64,000 bases of DNA from positions 41,907 through 105,906 of the forward strand of contig NZ_AFXZ01000029.1 of assembly GCF_000224335.1 (NCBI RefSeq), read 5' to 3'. Under the pieces are notes generated by a model, which saw only the letters and a program-made list of their open reading frames with translations, ran no database searches and was not told the origin of the DNA. Source of the stretch: Bizionia argentinensis JUB59 (GTDB taxonomy: Bacteria > Bacteroidota > Bacteroidia > Flavobacteriales > Flavobacteriaceae). Every line of letters starts with the position of its first letter. The stretch's first letter is position 1. Shown piece after piece: positions 54,089 to 63,047 of this stretch. A program made the position numbers and the translations under genes.

Positions 54089-54797
54089 TTGGAATTACAT
54101 AAAAATACCTTTGCTGCTTGTTATGGTGGTGGGATTATTTGCGTTTTCTTCCAAGAAAAACAATAAGCGTATAGTTAGTATTCCGACCATAAATTTTAAT
54201 GGGGAAGACAACCTGTTTATTACGCATGATGCAGTTAGTAAATTGTTAATACATAATCGAGGAGGTGGACAGAATGTCCCTAAAGAAGCCATAGATTTGA
54301 ACCTATTGGAATCTGCCCTAAATTCAAATCCAATGATTAAGTCAGCGCAAGTGTTTGTAGGAGTCAATGGACATTTAGTAGCTGAAGTAGAACAAAAAAA
54401 ACCTATAGCCCGAATTAGTAATTCGGTGTCTTTTTATATAGATGATGATGGTCTTTATATGCCGTTATCAAAAAATTACGCCGCAAGAGTACCACTCGTA
54501 ACTGGAAACGTTTCAAAAACGGATTTGGAAATCGTATACAATATGGCGGTTAAAATTCAAAATGATGAATTTTTGAACACGCATGTTACAAGTATTCATC
54601 AATATGAAGATAAGAGTTTATCGCTGCGGTTAAGACAATGCTCTTTTGAAGTATATGTGGGGAGTTTAGCACAGTTAGATAAGAAAGTAAATAACTTAAA
54701 AGCGTTTTATAAAAAAGCGTTTAAAGATAAATTATTGAATAATTACAGTAAGGTTAATCTGCAGTTTGATAGCCAAGTAATATGCACTAAATCTTAA
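54078..54797 (+). CDS. ftsQ: Cell-division protein FtsQ
   Basis: A 239-residue bitopic protein with an N-terminal membrane helix (about residues 10-25) and a periplasmic POTRA/FtsQ-type region (LNLLESALNSNPMIKSAQVF, VNGHLVAEVEQKKPIARI, FYIDDDGLYMPLSKNYAARV). It bridges early and late divisome proteins. Sequence is divergent, as is usual, but the pattern and place between murC and ftsA are decisive. It overlaps murC by 11 bp and precedes ftsA by 3 bp. Confidence 0.9.
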   Translation: MKINWNYIKIPLLLVMVVGLFAFSSKKNNKRIVSIPTINFNGEDNLFITHDAVSKLLIHNRGGGQNVPKEAIDLNLLESALNSNPMIKSAQVFVGVNGHLVAEVEQKKPIARISNSVSFYIDDDGLYMPLSKNYAARVPLVTGNVSKTDLEIVYNMAVKIQNDEFLNTHVTSIHQYEDKSLSLRLRQCSFEVYVGSLAQLDKKVNNLKAFYKKAFKDKLLNNYSKVNLQFDSQVICTKS

Positions 54798-54800
54798 AAC

Positions 54801-56117
54801 ATGGAAGGAAATATTGCAATAGGATTAGATATCGGAACCACAAAAATTGTGGCAATGATTGGTCGTAAAAATGAATACGGAAAAGTAGAGATTTTGGGTA
54901 TTGGAAGGTCTAAAAGCCTAGGTGTGCATCGTGGTGTGGTTAACAACATTACGCAGACTATTCAGTCTATTCAACTTGCGGTGCAAGAAGCGGAAACGGC
55001 TGCCGATGTTAAAATTGAAAACGTAACGGTAGGAATAGCAGGACAGCACATTAGGAGCTTGCAACACAGCGATTATATAACGCGATCCAATGCCGAATTG
55101 GTTATAGATGATGAGGACATAGATAGACTTATAGATCAAGTGCATAAGTTAGTTATGCTTCCTGGTGAAGAGATTATTCATGTTCTACCGCAAGAATATA
55201 AAGTGGATGGTCAGGCTGAAATTAAAGAACCAGTTGGAATGTATGGCGGCCGTTTGGAAGCTAATTTCCATGTGGTTGTTGGTCAAGTGTCGTCTATAAG
55301 AAATGTAGGACGCTGTGTAAAAAGTGCCGGATTAAATCTAGATAATATCACTTTAGAGCCTTTGGCGTCAGCGAATGCTGTTTTAAGTCAAGAGGAAAAA
55401 GAAGCCGGTGTCGCTTTACTCGATATTGGTGGTGGTACAACCGATTTAGCCATTTTTAGAGATGGTATTATTAGGCATACAGCTGTTATTCCATTCGGAG
55501 GGAATGTTATCACGGAAGATATCAAAGAAGGTTGTTCCATTATTGAGAAGCAAGCGGAACTATTAAAAATAAAATTTGGTTCAGCATGGCCAGGGGAAAA
55601 TAAGGAAAACGAAATTGTATCCATTCCAGGTTTACGAGGTCGGGAGCCGAAAGAAATCACTTTAAAAAATCTATCAAAAATTATCCATGCACGCGTTGTG
55701 GAAATTGTTGAGCAGGTTTATGTAGAGATTAAAAATTACGGACATGAAGAGCAAAAGAAAAAACTAATTGCAGGTATTGTTTTAACGGGTGGAGGCGCAC
55801 AATTAAAACATTTAAAGCAGTTGGTGGAGTATATTACGGGAATGGATACACGTATCGGTTTTCCAAATGAGCATTTAGCTGGTAACAGTGATGATGAAGT
55901 AACGAGTCCGCTTTATGCAACGGCAGTTGGACTGGTTATGGATGGTTTAAAGCGACAAGAGCGTAAAAAACTGGAAATTGCTTATGAAGAATCGTTAATT
56001 GAACCAGAGCCAGAAGACGAACAAGAAGAAGTTATAGAGCCGCCAAAACCACCGAAACGGTCTTTTTTAGACAAGTTTACGGAGCGAATAAAGGATTTTT
56101 TAGACAACGCCGAATAA
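54801..56117 (+). CDS. ftsA: Cell-division protein FtsA
   Basis: A 438-residue actin-like ATPase that anchors FtsZ to the membrane. The phosphate-1 motif is IAIGLDIGTTKIVAMIG, the SHS2 (1C) domain spans about residues 85-165, phosphate-2 is VALLDIGGGTTDLAIFRDG near 202 and the adenosine motif AGIVLTGGGAQLKHLKQL near 325. The C-terminus has an acidic-proline linker followed by an amphipathic helix (SFLDKFTERIKDFLDN) that should bind the membrane. It starts 3 bp after ftsQ. Confidence 0.96.
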   Translation: MEGNIAIGLDIGTTKIVAMIGRKNEYGKVEILGIGRSKSLGVHRGVVNNITQTIQSIQLAVQEAETAADVKIENVTVGIAGQHIRSLQHSDYITRSNAELVIDDEDIDRLIDQVHKLVMLPGEEIIHVLPQEYKVDGQAEIKEPVGMYGGRLEANFHVVVGQVSSIRNVGRCVKSAGLNLDNITLEPLASANAVLSQEEKEAGVALLDIGGGTTDLAIFRDGIIRHTAVIPFGGNVITEDIKEGCSIIEKQAELLKIKFGSAWPGENKENEIVSIPGLRGREPKEITLKNLSKIIHARVVEIVEQVYVEIKNYGHEEQKKKLIAGIVLTGGGAQLKHLKQLVEYITGMDTRIGFPNEHLAGNSDDEVTSPLYATAVGLVMDGLKRQERKKLEIAYEESLIEPEPEDEQEEVIEPPKPPKRSFLDKFTERIKDFLDNAE

Positions 56118-56178
56118 AAGGCGAACCTGAAAAATATTAATAATAAGAGAATAAATAAGTATATATAAAACGAAATTC

Positions 56179-58152
56179 ATGAGCAGCAACAAAGAATTCG
56201 AAACAAACATTTCTTTTGATTTACCGAAAAATCAATCAAATGTCATTAAAGTAATAGGCGTCGGCGGGGGCGGAAGTAACGCCATTAATCACATGTTTCA
56301 ACAAGGGATTAAAGGTGTGGACTTTGTAATTTGTAATACCGATGCGCAAGCGCTTCAAAATAGTGGTGTTCCTAACAAAATTCAATTAGGTTTAAATCTA
56401 ACAGAAGGTTTAGGAGCAGGTGCAAACCCTGATATTGGCGAACAATCGGCTGTAGAAAGTTTTGAGGACCTTCAGCGTATGCTGGATACCAACACAAAAA
56501 TGATTTTCATTACCGCAGGAATGGGTGGTGGAACCGGAACCGGTGCCGCACCAATTATTGCCAAAATGGCCAAAGATTTGGATATTTTAACCGTTGGAAT
56601 TGTGACTATGCCTTTCCTTTTTGAAGGCAAAATGCGAAATCAGCAAGCCCAAATCGGTATTGAGAAATTGCGAAGTGTGGTAGATTCATTGGTAGTTATA
56701 AATAATAACAAACTTCGTGAAGTTTATGGGAATTTAGGTTTTAAAGCTGGTTTCGCTAAAGCGGATGAGGTTTTGGCTACGGCTGCACGTGGAATAGCGG
56801 AAGTTATTACACATCACTATACGCAAAACATCGATTTACGAGATGCTAAAACGGTATTAAGTAGTAGCGGAACGGCTATTATGGGATCGTCTAAATCGTC
56901 TGGTCAAGATCGTGCAAAAGAAGCGATTAGAAAAGCGTTAGATTCTCCTTTGTTAAACGATAATAAAATTACAGGTGCTAAAAATGTTTTGCTGCTGATA
57001 GTATCTGGAACGCAAGAAATTACGATTGACGAAATTGGTGAAATTAACGATCACATCCAGGATGAAGCTGGATATGGTGCTAATATTATCATGGGTGTCG
57101 GTGAAGACGAAAGTTTAGGCGAATCTATTGCAGTAACCATTATTGCTACAGGTTTCGACGTTGAACAGCAAGATGAAATTTCAAATACTGAAGTCAAAAA
57201 AGTCATTCATGCTTTGGTGGACGATCAGCCTGTGGAAAAGGATTTATCCAAAAAGGAAAAGGAACCGACAATTATTGTTCCGCATATAGATTTACAAGTA
57301 AAAGAAGAACCAAAAGTAGTTAAGCATACTTTAGATTTAGGGGAGTTGGAAGATTTAAAGTCTCCAGAGCCAAAAAAAGATAAAGGCACCGGTTTAATTA
57401 AAACAACCGATGCCATTAGTAATCTTAATGTGGCGTATGAAGAAGTATTAACGGAAGTCCATGAAGATGAATTTGTAATAACAGATGTCGTTGCTGAGGT
57501 AACACCAGAAACTGTTTTCAATGAGCCTGAAGAAGAGAAACAAATAACATTAACATTCGACATGCCTTTTAGTAACCAGTCTTTTGAAGATAAAGAAGAA
57601 GAAAAGGCGGCTAATAAGGTTGTTCATACTTTAGAAGAAGAACGTATCAGAAAAATGTCTGTTACGGATCATGTGGAAATTATTGCGGTAACACAGTCTA
57701 ATGATAAAGGCGAAGTACGGTATGCTTTAGATGATTATGCGGAGGCAGAATCTAGTATGAATTCGAAGGCTAAAATAGAAGAGAAGCAAAAGAAAAGTAT
57801 TGAAATTGAGGATTCAGAGGTTGTTTTTGAAAAGAAAACAATCGAAACTAAAAAGGTTGAAGAAACTCAAGGTCGAGAAGAAATAGATCCGATTCATACG
57901 CCAATTTCAGAAATGCTAAAAGAGCGCGCAGCAGAACGTAGACTAAAAATGAAGAATTTCAATTATAAGTTTAATAATTCGAAAATTGATGATATAGAAC
58001 GCGTGCCTGCTTATAAGCGTCATGGTGTTAATTTAGACGAATCTAGACATTCATCAGAATCTAGTATTTCAGGAACAAGTTTAAGTTTAGATGATAATGA
58101 CGACATGCAATTGCGAAACAATAACTCGTTTTTACATGATAATGTTGACTAA
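56179..58152 (+). CDS. ftsZ: Cell-division GTPase FtsZ with long C-terminal extension
   Basis: A 657-residue tubulin homologue that forms the Z ring. The GTPase core covers about residues 15-330: [16 protein letters not shown], the tubulin signature [16 protein letters not shown] near 115, and [28 protein letters not shown] T5/T7 regions. From about 335 to the end is an extension of over 300 acidic, low-complexity residues with a basic patch ([20 protein letters not shown]) and a tail that includes [17 protein letters not shown]. coli FtsZ is 383 residues; long tails are known in Bacteroidota. The last gene of the cluster; a terminator follows. Confidence 0.96.
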   Translation: MSSNKEFETNISFDLPKNQSNVIKVIGVGGGGSNAINHMFQQGIKGVDFVICNTDAQALQNSGVPNKIQLGLNLTEGLGAGANPDIGEQSAVESFEDLQRMLDTNTKMIFITAGMGGGTGTGAAPIIAKMAKDLDILTVGIVTMPFLFEGKMRNQQAQIGIEKLRSVVDSLVVINNNKLREVYGNLGFKAGFAKADEVLATAARGIAEVITHHYTQNIDLRDAKTVLSSSGTAIMGSSKSSGQDRAKEAIRKALDSPLLNDNKITGAKNVLLLIVSGTQEITIDEIGEINDHIQDEAGYGANIIMGVGEDESLGESIAVTIIATGFDVEQQDEISNTEVKKVIHALVDDQPVEKDLSKKEKEPTIIVPHIDLQVKEEPKVVKHTLDLGELEDLKSPEPKKDKGTGLIKTTDAISNLNVAYEEVLTEVHEDEFVITDVVAEVTPETVFNEPEEEKQITLTFDMPFSNQSFEDKEEEKAANKVVHTLEEERIRKMSVTDHVEIIAVTQSNDKGEVRYALDDYAEAESSMNSKAKIEEKQKKSIEIEDSEVVFEKKTIETKKVEETQGREEIDPIHTPISEMLKERAAERRLKMKNFNYKFNNSKIDDIERVPAYKRHGVNLDESRHSSESSISGTSLSLDDNDDMQLRNNNSFLHDNVD

Positions 58153-58189
58153 AAATTAATTTAAGTTTAGTGTTTAGACTTTTTAGATG

Positions 58190-58229
58190 CCCGAAACAAC
58201 GTATTACGTTATTTCGGGTTTCTTTTTTT
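58190..58229 (+). terminator. Terminator of the dcw cluster
   Basis: 12-bp arms with one mismatch (CCCGAAACAACG against CGTTATTTCGGG, 58190-58201 and 58207-58218) followed by TTTCTTTTTTTA. Confidence 0.8.
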
Positions 58230-58261
58230 AATACATAACCGTAGAAAACGGTTTTTCTTAG

Positions 58262-58269
58262 TATATTTG
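58262..58269 (+). promoter_or_regulatory. -7 box (TATATTTG) upstream of yqeY
   Basis: An exact TAnnTTTG match 23 nt before the ATG, after the dcw terminator. No -33 TTTG is found at the standard spacing. Confidence 0.5.
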
Positions 58270-58292
58270 TCGCTGTATAAGAAATTTACATT

Positions 58293-58742
58293 ATGAGCTT
58301 ACAACAAGATATTATGACGGCTTTAAAGGAAGCCATGAAAGCAAAAGATCAAACGGCTTTAACTGCTTTACGAGCGGTTAAATCGGCTATTCTTTTAGCA
58401 CAAAGTGAATCAGGAGCTCAAACAGAATTAACAGAAGAGCAGGAGCTTAAAATCCTTCAGAAACAAGTTAAGCAACGTAAAGATAGTGCGGCAATTTATT
58501 TGGAGCAAAACCGTAAAGATTTAGCCGATCCTGAAATTGACGAAGCTGCTGTAATCAGTCAGTTTTTACCAGAAGCCTTATCCGATGAAGAAATTGAAGC
58601 AGTAGTTGTTGCAACTATTGCAAATCTCGGTGCGGAAGGTATGAAAGATATGGGCAAAGTTATGGGTGTAGTTAGTCAGGATCTAGCGGGTAAAGCTGAT
58701 GGCAAAACGATATCGAATATAGTAAAAGCAAAATTGTCTTAA
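58293..58742 (+). CDS. GatB/YqeY domain protein
   Basis: A 149-residue cytoplasmic protein made of the helical YqeY/GatB C-terminal-like domain: MTALKEAMKAKDQTALTALR, the ELKILQKQVKQRKDSA segment and the FLPEALSDEEIEAVV / GMKDMGKVMGVV parts. The domain occurs in tRNA-dependent amidotransferases; the free-standing protein's exact role is not established. It has its own -7 box and is followed 40 bp later by tRNA-Arg, which fits a translation-linked context. Confidence 0.9.
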   Translation: MSLQQDIMTALKEAMKAKDQTALTALRAVKSAILLAQSESGAQTELTEEQELKILQKQVKQRKDSAAIYLEQNRKDLADPEIDEAAVISQFLPEALSDEEIEAVVVATIANLGAEGMKDMGKVMGVVSQDLAGKADGKTISNIVKAKLS

Positions 58743-58760
58743 ATTATTTTAAATAGAGAT

Positions 58761-58776
58761 TCCTGCGTTTGCAGGA
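58761..58776. repeat. Short palindrome TCCTGC-GTTT-GCAGGA before tRNA-Arg
   Basis: A perfect 6-bp hairpin of a type (TCCTGC/GCAGGA) that is scattered through flavobacterial genomes. It ends 6 bp before the tRNA 5' end, and could lie in the tRNA leader. Confidence 0.5.
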
Positions 58777-58782
58777 ATAAAT

Positions 58783-58856
58783 GGCCACGTAGCTCAGCTG
58801 AATAGAGCACTGGATTTCGGCTCCAGCGGTCGGGGGTTTGAATCCCTTCGTGGTCA
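58783..58856 (+). tRNA. tRNA-Arg (anticodon TCG)
   Basis: A 74-nt cloverleaf: acceptor GGCCACG pairing with CGTGGTC, D-arm GCTCAGCTGAATAGAGC, anticodon stem-loop CTGGATTTCGGCTCCAG (anticodon TCG, reads CGA and CGG codons), T-arm GGGGGTTTGAATCCCTT and discriminator A. CCA is not encoded. A terminator hairpin follows after 11 bp. Confidence 0.93.
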
Positions 58857-58867
58857 CGAATAAATGG

Positions 58868-58919
58868 AAAATCCACACGTTAAATCAAGCTCGCTTGAAT
58901 TTAAAAGTGTGGATTTTTC
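58868..58919 (+). terminator. tRNA-Arg Rho-independent terminator, long stem
   Basis: An outer perfect 11-bp stem (AAAATCCACAC / GTGTGGATTTT) and an inner 9-bp stem around AAGC-TC-GCTT, then TTTCATTTT. The right half is duplicated at 58964-59009. Confidence 0.8.
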
Positions 58920-58934
58920 ATTTTCAATCCCGAA
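58889..58934 (+). repeat. 46-bp direct repeat, copy 1 (terminator right half)
   Basis: It contains GCTCGCTTGAATTTAAAAG and ends TTTTCAATCCCGAA. Matches 58964-59009 with three differences near TTCA/TGCG. The offset is 75 bp. Confidence 0.8.
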
Positions 58935-58963
58935 AGCTCTGATTTGTAATAAACTTGATTTTT

Positions 58964-59009
58964 GCTCGCTTGAATTTAAAAGTGTGGATTTTGCGTTTTC
59001 AATCCCGAA
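58964..59009 (+). repeat. 46-bp direct repeat, copy 2
   Basis: Second copy of the terminator right half, with an imperfect left half (AAACTTGATTTT) just before it, so the whole terminator was probably duplicated and then decayed. Confidence 0.8.
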
Positions 59010-59297
59010 GCGTTGGGAGGAGCTTTAAGGGCTGCGTAGCAATTCCAAAAGTTTTGATTTGTCACTATATTATCTTTGAACTTGTTTGCGTGTTTTTTTG
59101 TTTAAAACATTTTAAAACCTGAAGCTTTTGGAAGAGTTTCTGCTATGCGTACTAATCCCAAAAGCACTGGTTCGCAAAAGTTTTTATGTTTTAAAATTTC
59201 TTCTTGTTCAATTATACGGTGCAATAAGATTCTAATATGAACCACAATTCGTATATTGATTATCGAAATCAAAACCCATAACGTTCCATAATTACCT
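59010..59297. other. Non-coding stretch before the MtfA-like peptidase
   Basis: No open frame or RNA fold was recognised in the roughly 290 bp here. Apart from AAAAG-rich words (CCAAAAG, CAAAAGTTTT) repeated loosely, nothing stands out. It may hold the promoter of the peptidase. Confidence 0.4.
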
Positions 59298-60140
59298 ATG
59301 TTTCAACTCGAAGAAATTCCAACATTTTACATAGTTATGGCAGGGGTTCTGTTTTTTGGCCTTGCTTCATTAGTTCTGTATGCGGTTATCAACATGATAG
59401 ATATCGGTTATGTTTTACTCAAACGAAAACCCTTATATCGTTATTTATTGCCACCTTTTAAAAAGTTGCCCATAAAACAAGAGCAACTTTTACAAGCGAA
59501 ATTCCGATTCTACCAACGATTAACAGAAAAGCAAAAACGCGTTTTTAATCACCGATTGGTGACCTTTATTAATTCGAAACAGTTTATGGGACGAGATAAT
59601 TTAGATCTCACTGATGAAATGATTGTCATGATCTCGGCTACAGCAGTTATGCTAACCTTTGGATTTCGGGATTATAAATTACAAATGATTAAAGGTATAA
59701 TAGTTTATCCATCTTCATTCTATTCTGAAACTAACGAAGCCTATCATAAAGGTGAGTATAACCCGAGATTAAAAGCGCTCGTTTTATCTTGGGAGCATTT
59801 TATGGAAGGCTATTCTATTTCTAATGATAATCTGAATTTAGGCATTCATGAATTCGCCCATGCTATTCATATTAATAGTATTAAAAATCGTGATGTAAGT
59901 TCTATAATTTTTTCGGATTCATTTAAAGAATTATCTCAATTCTTATCTGAAGAAACCGAATTACGCCAACGCTTGTTGGCATCGGGATATATTCGGAATT
60001 ACGCCTATACCAACTCTTTCGAGTTTGTAGCCGTAATTATTGAAACCTTTATAGAGACACCTTCCCAATTTCGCTCGAAATTTCCGAGAGTCTATGCGAA
60101 AACAAAACAAATGCTGAATTTTAACTTTGAAGGCTATTAA
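59298..60140 (+). CDS. MtfA-like (M90) zinc peptidase
   Basis: A 280-residue protein with one N-terminal membrane helix (about residues 10-32), a helical linker (LLQAKFRFYQRLTEKQKRVF) and a peptidase domain with zinc-binding HEFAHAIHINSI (about residue 185), the HExxH signature, plus a likely third zinc ligand near SFEFVAVIIETFIETP. In E. coli MtfA binds the glucose regulator Mlc; there is no Mlc here, so only the peptidase fold is claimed. The membrane helix is an addition relative to E. coli MtfA. Confidence 0.87.
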   Translation: MFQLEEIPTFYIVMAGVLFFGLASLVLYAVINMIDIGYVLLKRKPLYRYLLPPFKKLPIKQEQLLQAKFRFYQRLTEKQKRVFNHRLVTFINSKQFMGRDNLDLTDEMIVMISATAVMLTFGFRDYKLQMIKGIIVYPSSFYSETNEAYHKGEYNPRLKALVLSWEHFMEGYSISNDNLNLGIHEFAHAIHINSIKNRDVSSIIFSDSFKELSQFLSEETELRQRLLASGYIRNYAYTNSFEFVAVIIETFIETPSQFRSKFPRVYAKTKQMLNFNFEGY

Positions 60141-60218
60141 TTTGATAACCTGATTTATATCATGCTTTTTGTCGGTAATCTTGTCTACTTTTAATAATAA
60201 GTTTAAAAACCAATAACT

Positions 60219-60638
60219 ATGAAAAAGCGTGAACCAGTTTCGGAAATAATGACCAAATCCGTTATTACATTGAATTTTAAAGATGATTTGGAAACAGCCG
60301 AAAGAATTTTTAAAACCAAGAAAATACGTCATATCCCTGTTGTGAGTGGCGATGAAATAAAGGGCATGTTGAGTTATACGGATTTACTGCGAATTAGTTT
60401 CGCCGATGCCGTTGATGAAGATGACGATTCAGTGGATAGCATTGTGTATAATATGTTTACTATCGAGCAGGTAATGGCTAAAAATTTAGTCAGTGTGCCA
60501 TCAACAACCACCATAAAAGAAGTTGCAGAGATTTTAGCGAAAAAAGAATTTCACGCCTTACCAATTGTCGACGAGGATAAACTTGTCGGAATTGTAACAA
60601 CAACCGATTTAATTAACTATCTATTAAAACAATATTAA
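60219..60638 (+). CDS. Stand-alone tandem CBS-domain protein
   Basis: A 139-residue cytoplasmic protein of two CBS motifs: PVSEIMTKSVITLNFKDDLE...IRHIPVVSGDEIKGMLSYTD and VMAKNLVSVPSTTTIKEVAE...FHALPIVDEDKLVGIVTTTD. The pair should form a Bateman module binding adenosine nucleotides and act as an energy sensor. The partner is unknown. It lies 78 bp after the MtfA-like gene and ends at a bidirectional terminator. Confidence 0.93.
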   Translation: MKKREPVSEIMTKSVITLNFKDDLETAERIFKTKKIRHIPVVSGDEIKGMLSYTDLLRISFADAVDEDDDSVDSIVYNMFTIEQVMAKNLVSVPSTTTIKEVAEILAKKEFHALPIVDEDKLVGIVTTTDLINYLLKQY

Positions 60639-60653
60639 TTCCAACCTAGAACG

Positions 60654-60681
60654 AAAAAAAGCTCCGAAAGGAGCTTTTTTT
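60654..60681. terminator. Bidirectional terminator between CBS gene and rpe
   Basis: A7-GCTCC / GGAGC-T7 with a GAAA loop, perfect on both strands. It overlaps the last codon of rpe. Confidence 0.88.
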
Positions 60682-61342
60682 ATGAGTTAGCAAGTGCTTT
60701 TAGTTCTTTAATGGTTTCTGTGGGGTTATCACTTTTAAATACGTGACTTCCGGCTACAAAAGCATCTGCACCAGCTTCTACAAGCTGTTTAATGTTTTTG
60801 TCGGTTACGCCACCATCTATTTCAATGCGGGTGTTTAAACCTTGCTCATCAATCATTTTACGTAATTTTTTAATACGACTGTAAGTCATATCTTCAAATT
60901 TCTGACCGCCAAAACCTGGGTTTATGGACATTAATAATACCATATAACATTTTGGTAAAATATCTTCAAGTACACTTATAGGCGTAGTCAAGTTTAAAAC
61001 CACACCCGCTTTACAGCCTGCATCAGTAATTTGTGTAAGCGTTCTATGTAAATGCACAGTCGATTCGTAATGAACAGTAATAATATCAGCACCTACTTTA
61101 GCGAATTCTTCAATATAACGTTCTGGTTTTTCAATCATTAAATGCACATCAAGCGGCTTGGTGGCGTGCTTTTTAATAGCTTGTATAATAGGAAAACCGT
61201 AAGAAATGTTAGGAACAAAATGCCCGTCCATTACGTCAATATGAAACCAATCGGCATCACTGTTGTTTACCATTTCAGTATCGCGCTGTAAGTTACCAAA
61301 ATCGGCAGCAAGCATGGAAGGAGCTATTAGTTTAGAGTTCAT
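60680..61342 (-). CDS. rpe: Ribulose-phosphate 3-epimerase
   Basis: A 220-residue (beta/alpha)8 enzyme of the pentose phosphate pathway, interconverting ribulose-5-phosphate and xylulose-5-phosphate. Signatures: KLIAPSMLAADFGNLQRD, DWFHIDVMDGHFVPNISYG, LDVHLMIEKPERYIE, MSINPGFGGQKFE and IEIDGGVTDKNI. The start at 61342 is preferred: the nine extra residues of the longer frame lack similarity and begin between the -7 box and the usual N-terminus. Confidence 0.96.
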   Translation of the reverse strand: MNSKLIAPSMLAADFGNLQRDTEMVNNSDADWFHIDVMDGHFVPNISYGFPIIQAIKKHATKPLDVHLMIEKPERYIEEFAKVGADIITVHYESTVHLHRTLTQITDAGCKAGVVLNLTTPISVLEDILPKCYMVLLMSINPGFGGQKFEDMTYSRIKKLRKMIDEQGLNTRIEIDGGVTDKNIKQLVEAGADAFVAGSHVFKSDNPTETIKELKALANS

Positions 61343-61366
61343 TAGTGTGTTGTTTTGTTGTTTCGA

Positions 61367-61374
61367 CAAAGATA
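61367..61374 (-). promoter_or_regulatory. -7 box (TATCTTTG) of rpe
   Basis: Exact TAnnTTTG on the minus strand, 24 nt before the ATG at 61342. A -33 TTTG is not seen. Confidence 0.5.
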
Positions 61375-61485
61375 ATTAAAAAAATAGTCTTCGTGTTGTC
61401 CATTTCAATCCTTCACTTAAATACTTGCCACTATCTTATAATTAAGCAAGATTACCCCTACGATTAAAAGTAATATGGATTTGGA

Positions 61486-61560
61486 AGTATCTTCCCATTG
61501 GAAAGAGGGATGAAGGAAATTAAAAGTCCCTTCCTCTGGGGAAGAGATTTAGGGATGGGA
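61486..61560. repeat. Purine/pyrimidine block repeat in the rpe-rpoD intergenic region
   Basis: CTTCCC-ATTG-GAAAG-type and CTTCC-TCTG-GGGAAG hairpins with AGGGATGG blocks, like the dispersed intergenic repeats of flavobacteria and a looser relative of the insert at 8628-8713. No coding potential. Confidence 0.5.
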
Positions 61561-61567
61561 TAAAAAA

Positions 61568-61596
61568 ATGAACCCACGGTAATCAGCCGTGGGTTC
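61568..61596 (-). terminator. Rho-independent terminator downstream of rpoD
   Basis: A perfect 10-bp stem (GAACCCACGG / CCGTGGGTTC, 61570-61579 and 61587-61596). On the minus strand it is followed by ATTTTTTTAT, so it ends the rpoD transcript about 155 bp after the gene. Confidence 0.75.
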
Positions 61597-61626
61597 TTTC
61601 ATCAATCAAAAAACGAACAGTCTTAC

Positions 61627-61644
61627 TACCCGCGAAAGCGGGTA
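61627..61644. repeat. Palindrome TACCCGC-GAAA-GCGGGTA
   Basis: A perfect 7-bp stem with GAAA loop, of the dispersed TACCCGC type, bracketed by CTTAC and GTAAG. Lies between rpoD and its terminator. Confidence 0.6.
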
Positions 61645-61750
61645 TCTCACCGAAGTAAGAATATACTGTTAGTTGCCGTAAAATTCCAAAAGTTAAAATT
61701 CCAAATACCAATTTCTTGATATGTGGAATTTATTACTTGAAATCTAAAAC

Positions 61751-62614
61751 TTATCCTAAATAAGTTTTTAATATTTTACTTCTAGACGTATGTTTCAATC
61801 TACGAATAGCTTTTTCTTTAATTTGTCTAACACGTTCTCTAGTCAGGTCAAACGTTTCGCCAATTTCTTCTAAAGTCATTGGGTGTTGGTTTCCTAAACC
61901 GAAATATAAACGGATAACATCCGCTTCACGAGGCGTTAAGGTTTCCAGAGCACGCTCAATTTCCGTACGTAAAGATTCTTGTAGTAACTCTCTATCTGGG
62001 TTTGGAGACTCACCAGAATTTAATACATCATATAAGTTCGAATCTTCACCTTCCACTAAAGGCGCATCCATACTTACGTGACGACCTGAATTTTTCATAG
62101 ACTCCTTAACATCGTTAATAGTCATGTCCAATTCTTTGGCAATTTCCTCCGCACTTGGTGGACGCTCATGAGCTTGTTCCAGGAAAGCAAAGGTTTTATT
62201 AATCTTATTAATCGATCCAATTTTATTTAACGGTAAACGCACAATACGAGACTGTTCCGCTAAAGCTTGCAGGATAGACTGACGAATCCACCATACAGCA
62301 TAAGAAATAAATTTAAAACCACGCGTTTCATCAAAACGTTGAGCTGCTTTAATAAGACCTAAATTCCCTTCATTAATTAAATCTGGTAAGGTTAAACCTT
62401 GGTTTTGGTATTGCTTAGCTACCGACACAACGAAACGTAAATTAGCCTTCGTTAACTTTTCTAAAGCCAACTGATCACCCGCTTTTATGCGCTGTGCTAA
62501 TTCTACTTCTTCATCTGCGGTAATTAAGTCAACTTTTCCTATTTCTTGAAGATATTTGTCTAACGAAGCAGTTTCTCTATTGGTAACCTGCTTGGTAATT
62601 TTAAGTTGTCTCAT
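61751..62614 (-). CDS. rpoD: Primary RNA polymerase sigma factor (sigma-70/RpoD)
   Basis: A 287-residue sigma factor: region 1.2 [20 protein letters not shown], region 2 [20 protein letters not shown]...[13 protein letters not shown], region 3 [20 protein letters not shown] and region 4 [20 protein letters not shown]...[20 protein letters not shown]. It has no region 1.1 and is much shorter than E. coli RpoD (613), as is normal for Bacteroidota. It directs transcription from TTTG / TAnnTTTG promoters like those noted in this window. Confidence 0.96.
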   Translation of the reverse strand: MRQLKITKQVTNRETASLDKYLQEIGKVDLITADEEVELAQRIKAGDQLALEKLTKANLRFVVSVAKQYQNQGLTLPDLINEGNLGLIKAAQRFDETRGFKFISYAVWWIRQSILQALAEQSRIVRLPLNKIGSINKINKTFAFLEQAHERPPSAEEIAKELDMTINDVKESMKNSGRHVSMDAPLVEGEDSNLYDVLNSGESPNPDRELLQESLRTEIERALETLTPREADVIRLYFGLGNQHPMTLEEIGETFDLTRERVRQIKEKAIRRLKHTSRSKILKTYLG

Positions 62615-63033
62615 GTACGGTTTCTCTCTAATTAAGTTGTGCGAACAACGTGTTCTATATAGTTATACGTAAGCATTGTTCTTTTTGTTACAAGAAACCA
62701 TGAATCTTTTTTAGGGCGTTCCTTTTTACGTTTAAAATAAGTTCGTTAAGTGCTTTAAGTTTTGTAAATACGCAAAAAGGCGGGCTGTCCATTATATCTT
62801 TTTTTACGATAATAAGGATTGTTGCATAAACCGGGAAGTATGAGAAAACGTAAAAAAAGGATGCCATTTCCATCCCTAACGCGCTTACCAAGAGTCTAGA
62901 GTTTTAGCATTTGAAATAAGTTACGTAAATAGGCCTTTGCAATAGTTAAATTAGGATTAATATATGAGGATACTTACAGACGTACTTTGCTGAAAAGTTA
63001 ATGCATTTTACTTATTTTTTAACACAGCACTTT
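62615..63033. other. Intergenic region upstream of rpoD
   Basis: No convincing gene: a 67-codon open frame on the minus strand at 62688-62891 has no domain, and lies in the rpoD leader. No exact TAnnTTTG is seen for rpoD. Nothing else is recognised before the inverted repeat at 63034. Confidence 0.45.
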
Positions 63034-63043
63034 GTTGTAACCA
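63034..63043 (+). repeat. 10-bp inverted repeat, left arm bounding the two-gene unit
   Basis: GTTGTAACCA, whose reverse complement is at 63579-63588. It lies 4 bp after the stop of the small ORF (minus strand). Confidence 0.65.
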
Positions 63044-63047
63044 GTTT

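Noticed and set aside
57225..57563. 112-codon minus-strand open frame under the FtsZ tail
   Set aside because: Low-complexity antisense of the acidic FtsZ extension with Ser/Thr bias.
59010..59297. Possible small RNA or pseudogene in the gap before the MtfA-like gene
   Set aside because: Repeated words are loose and no conserved fold, promoter or open frame could be supported.
62688..62891. 67-codon open frame on the minus strand upstream of rpoD
   Set aside because: No domain or neighbour coupling; it lies in the probable rpoD leader and has unremarkable composition.
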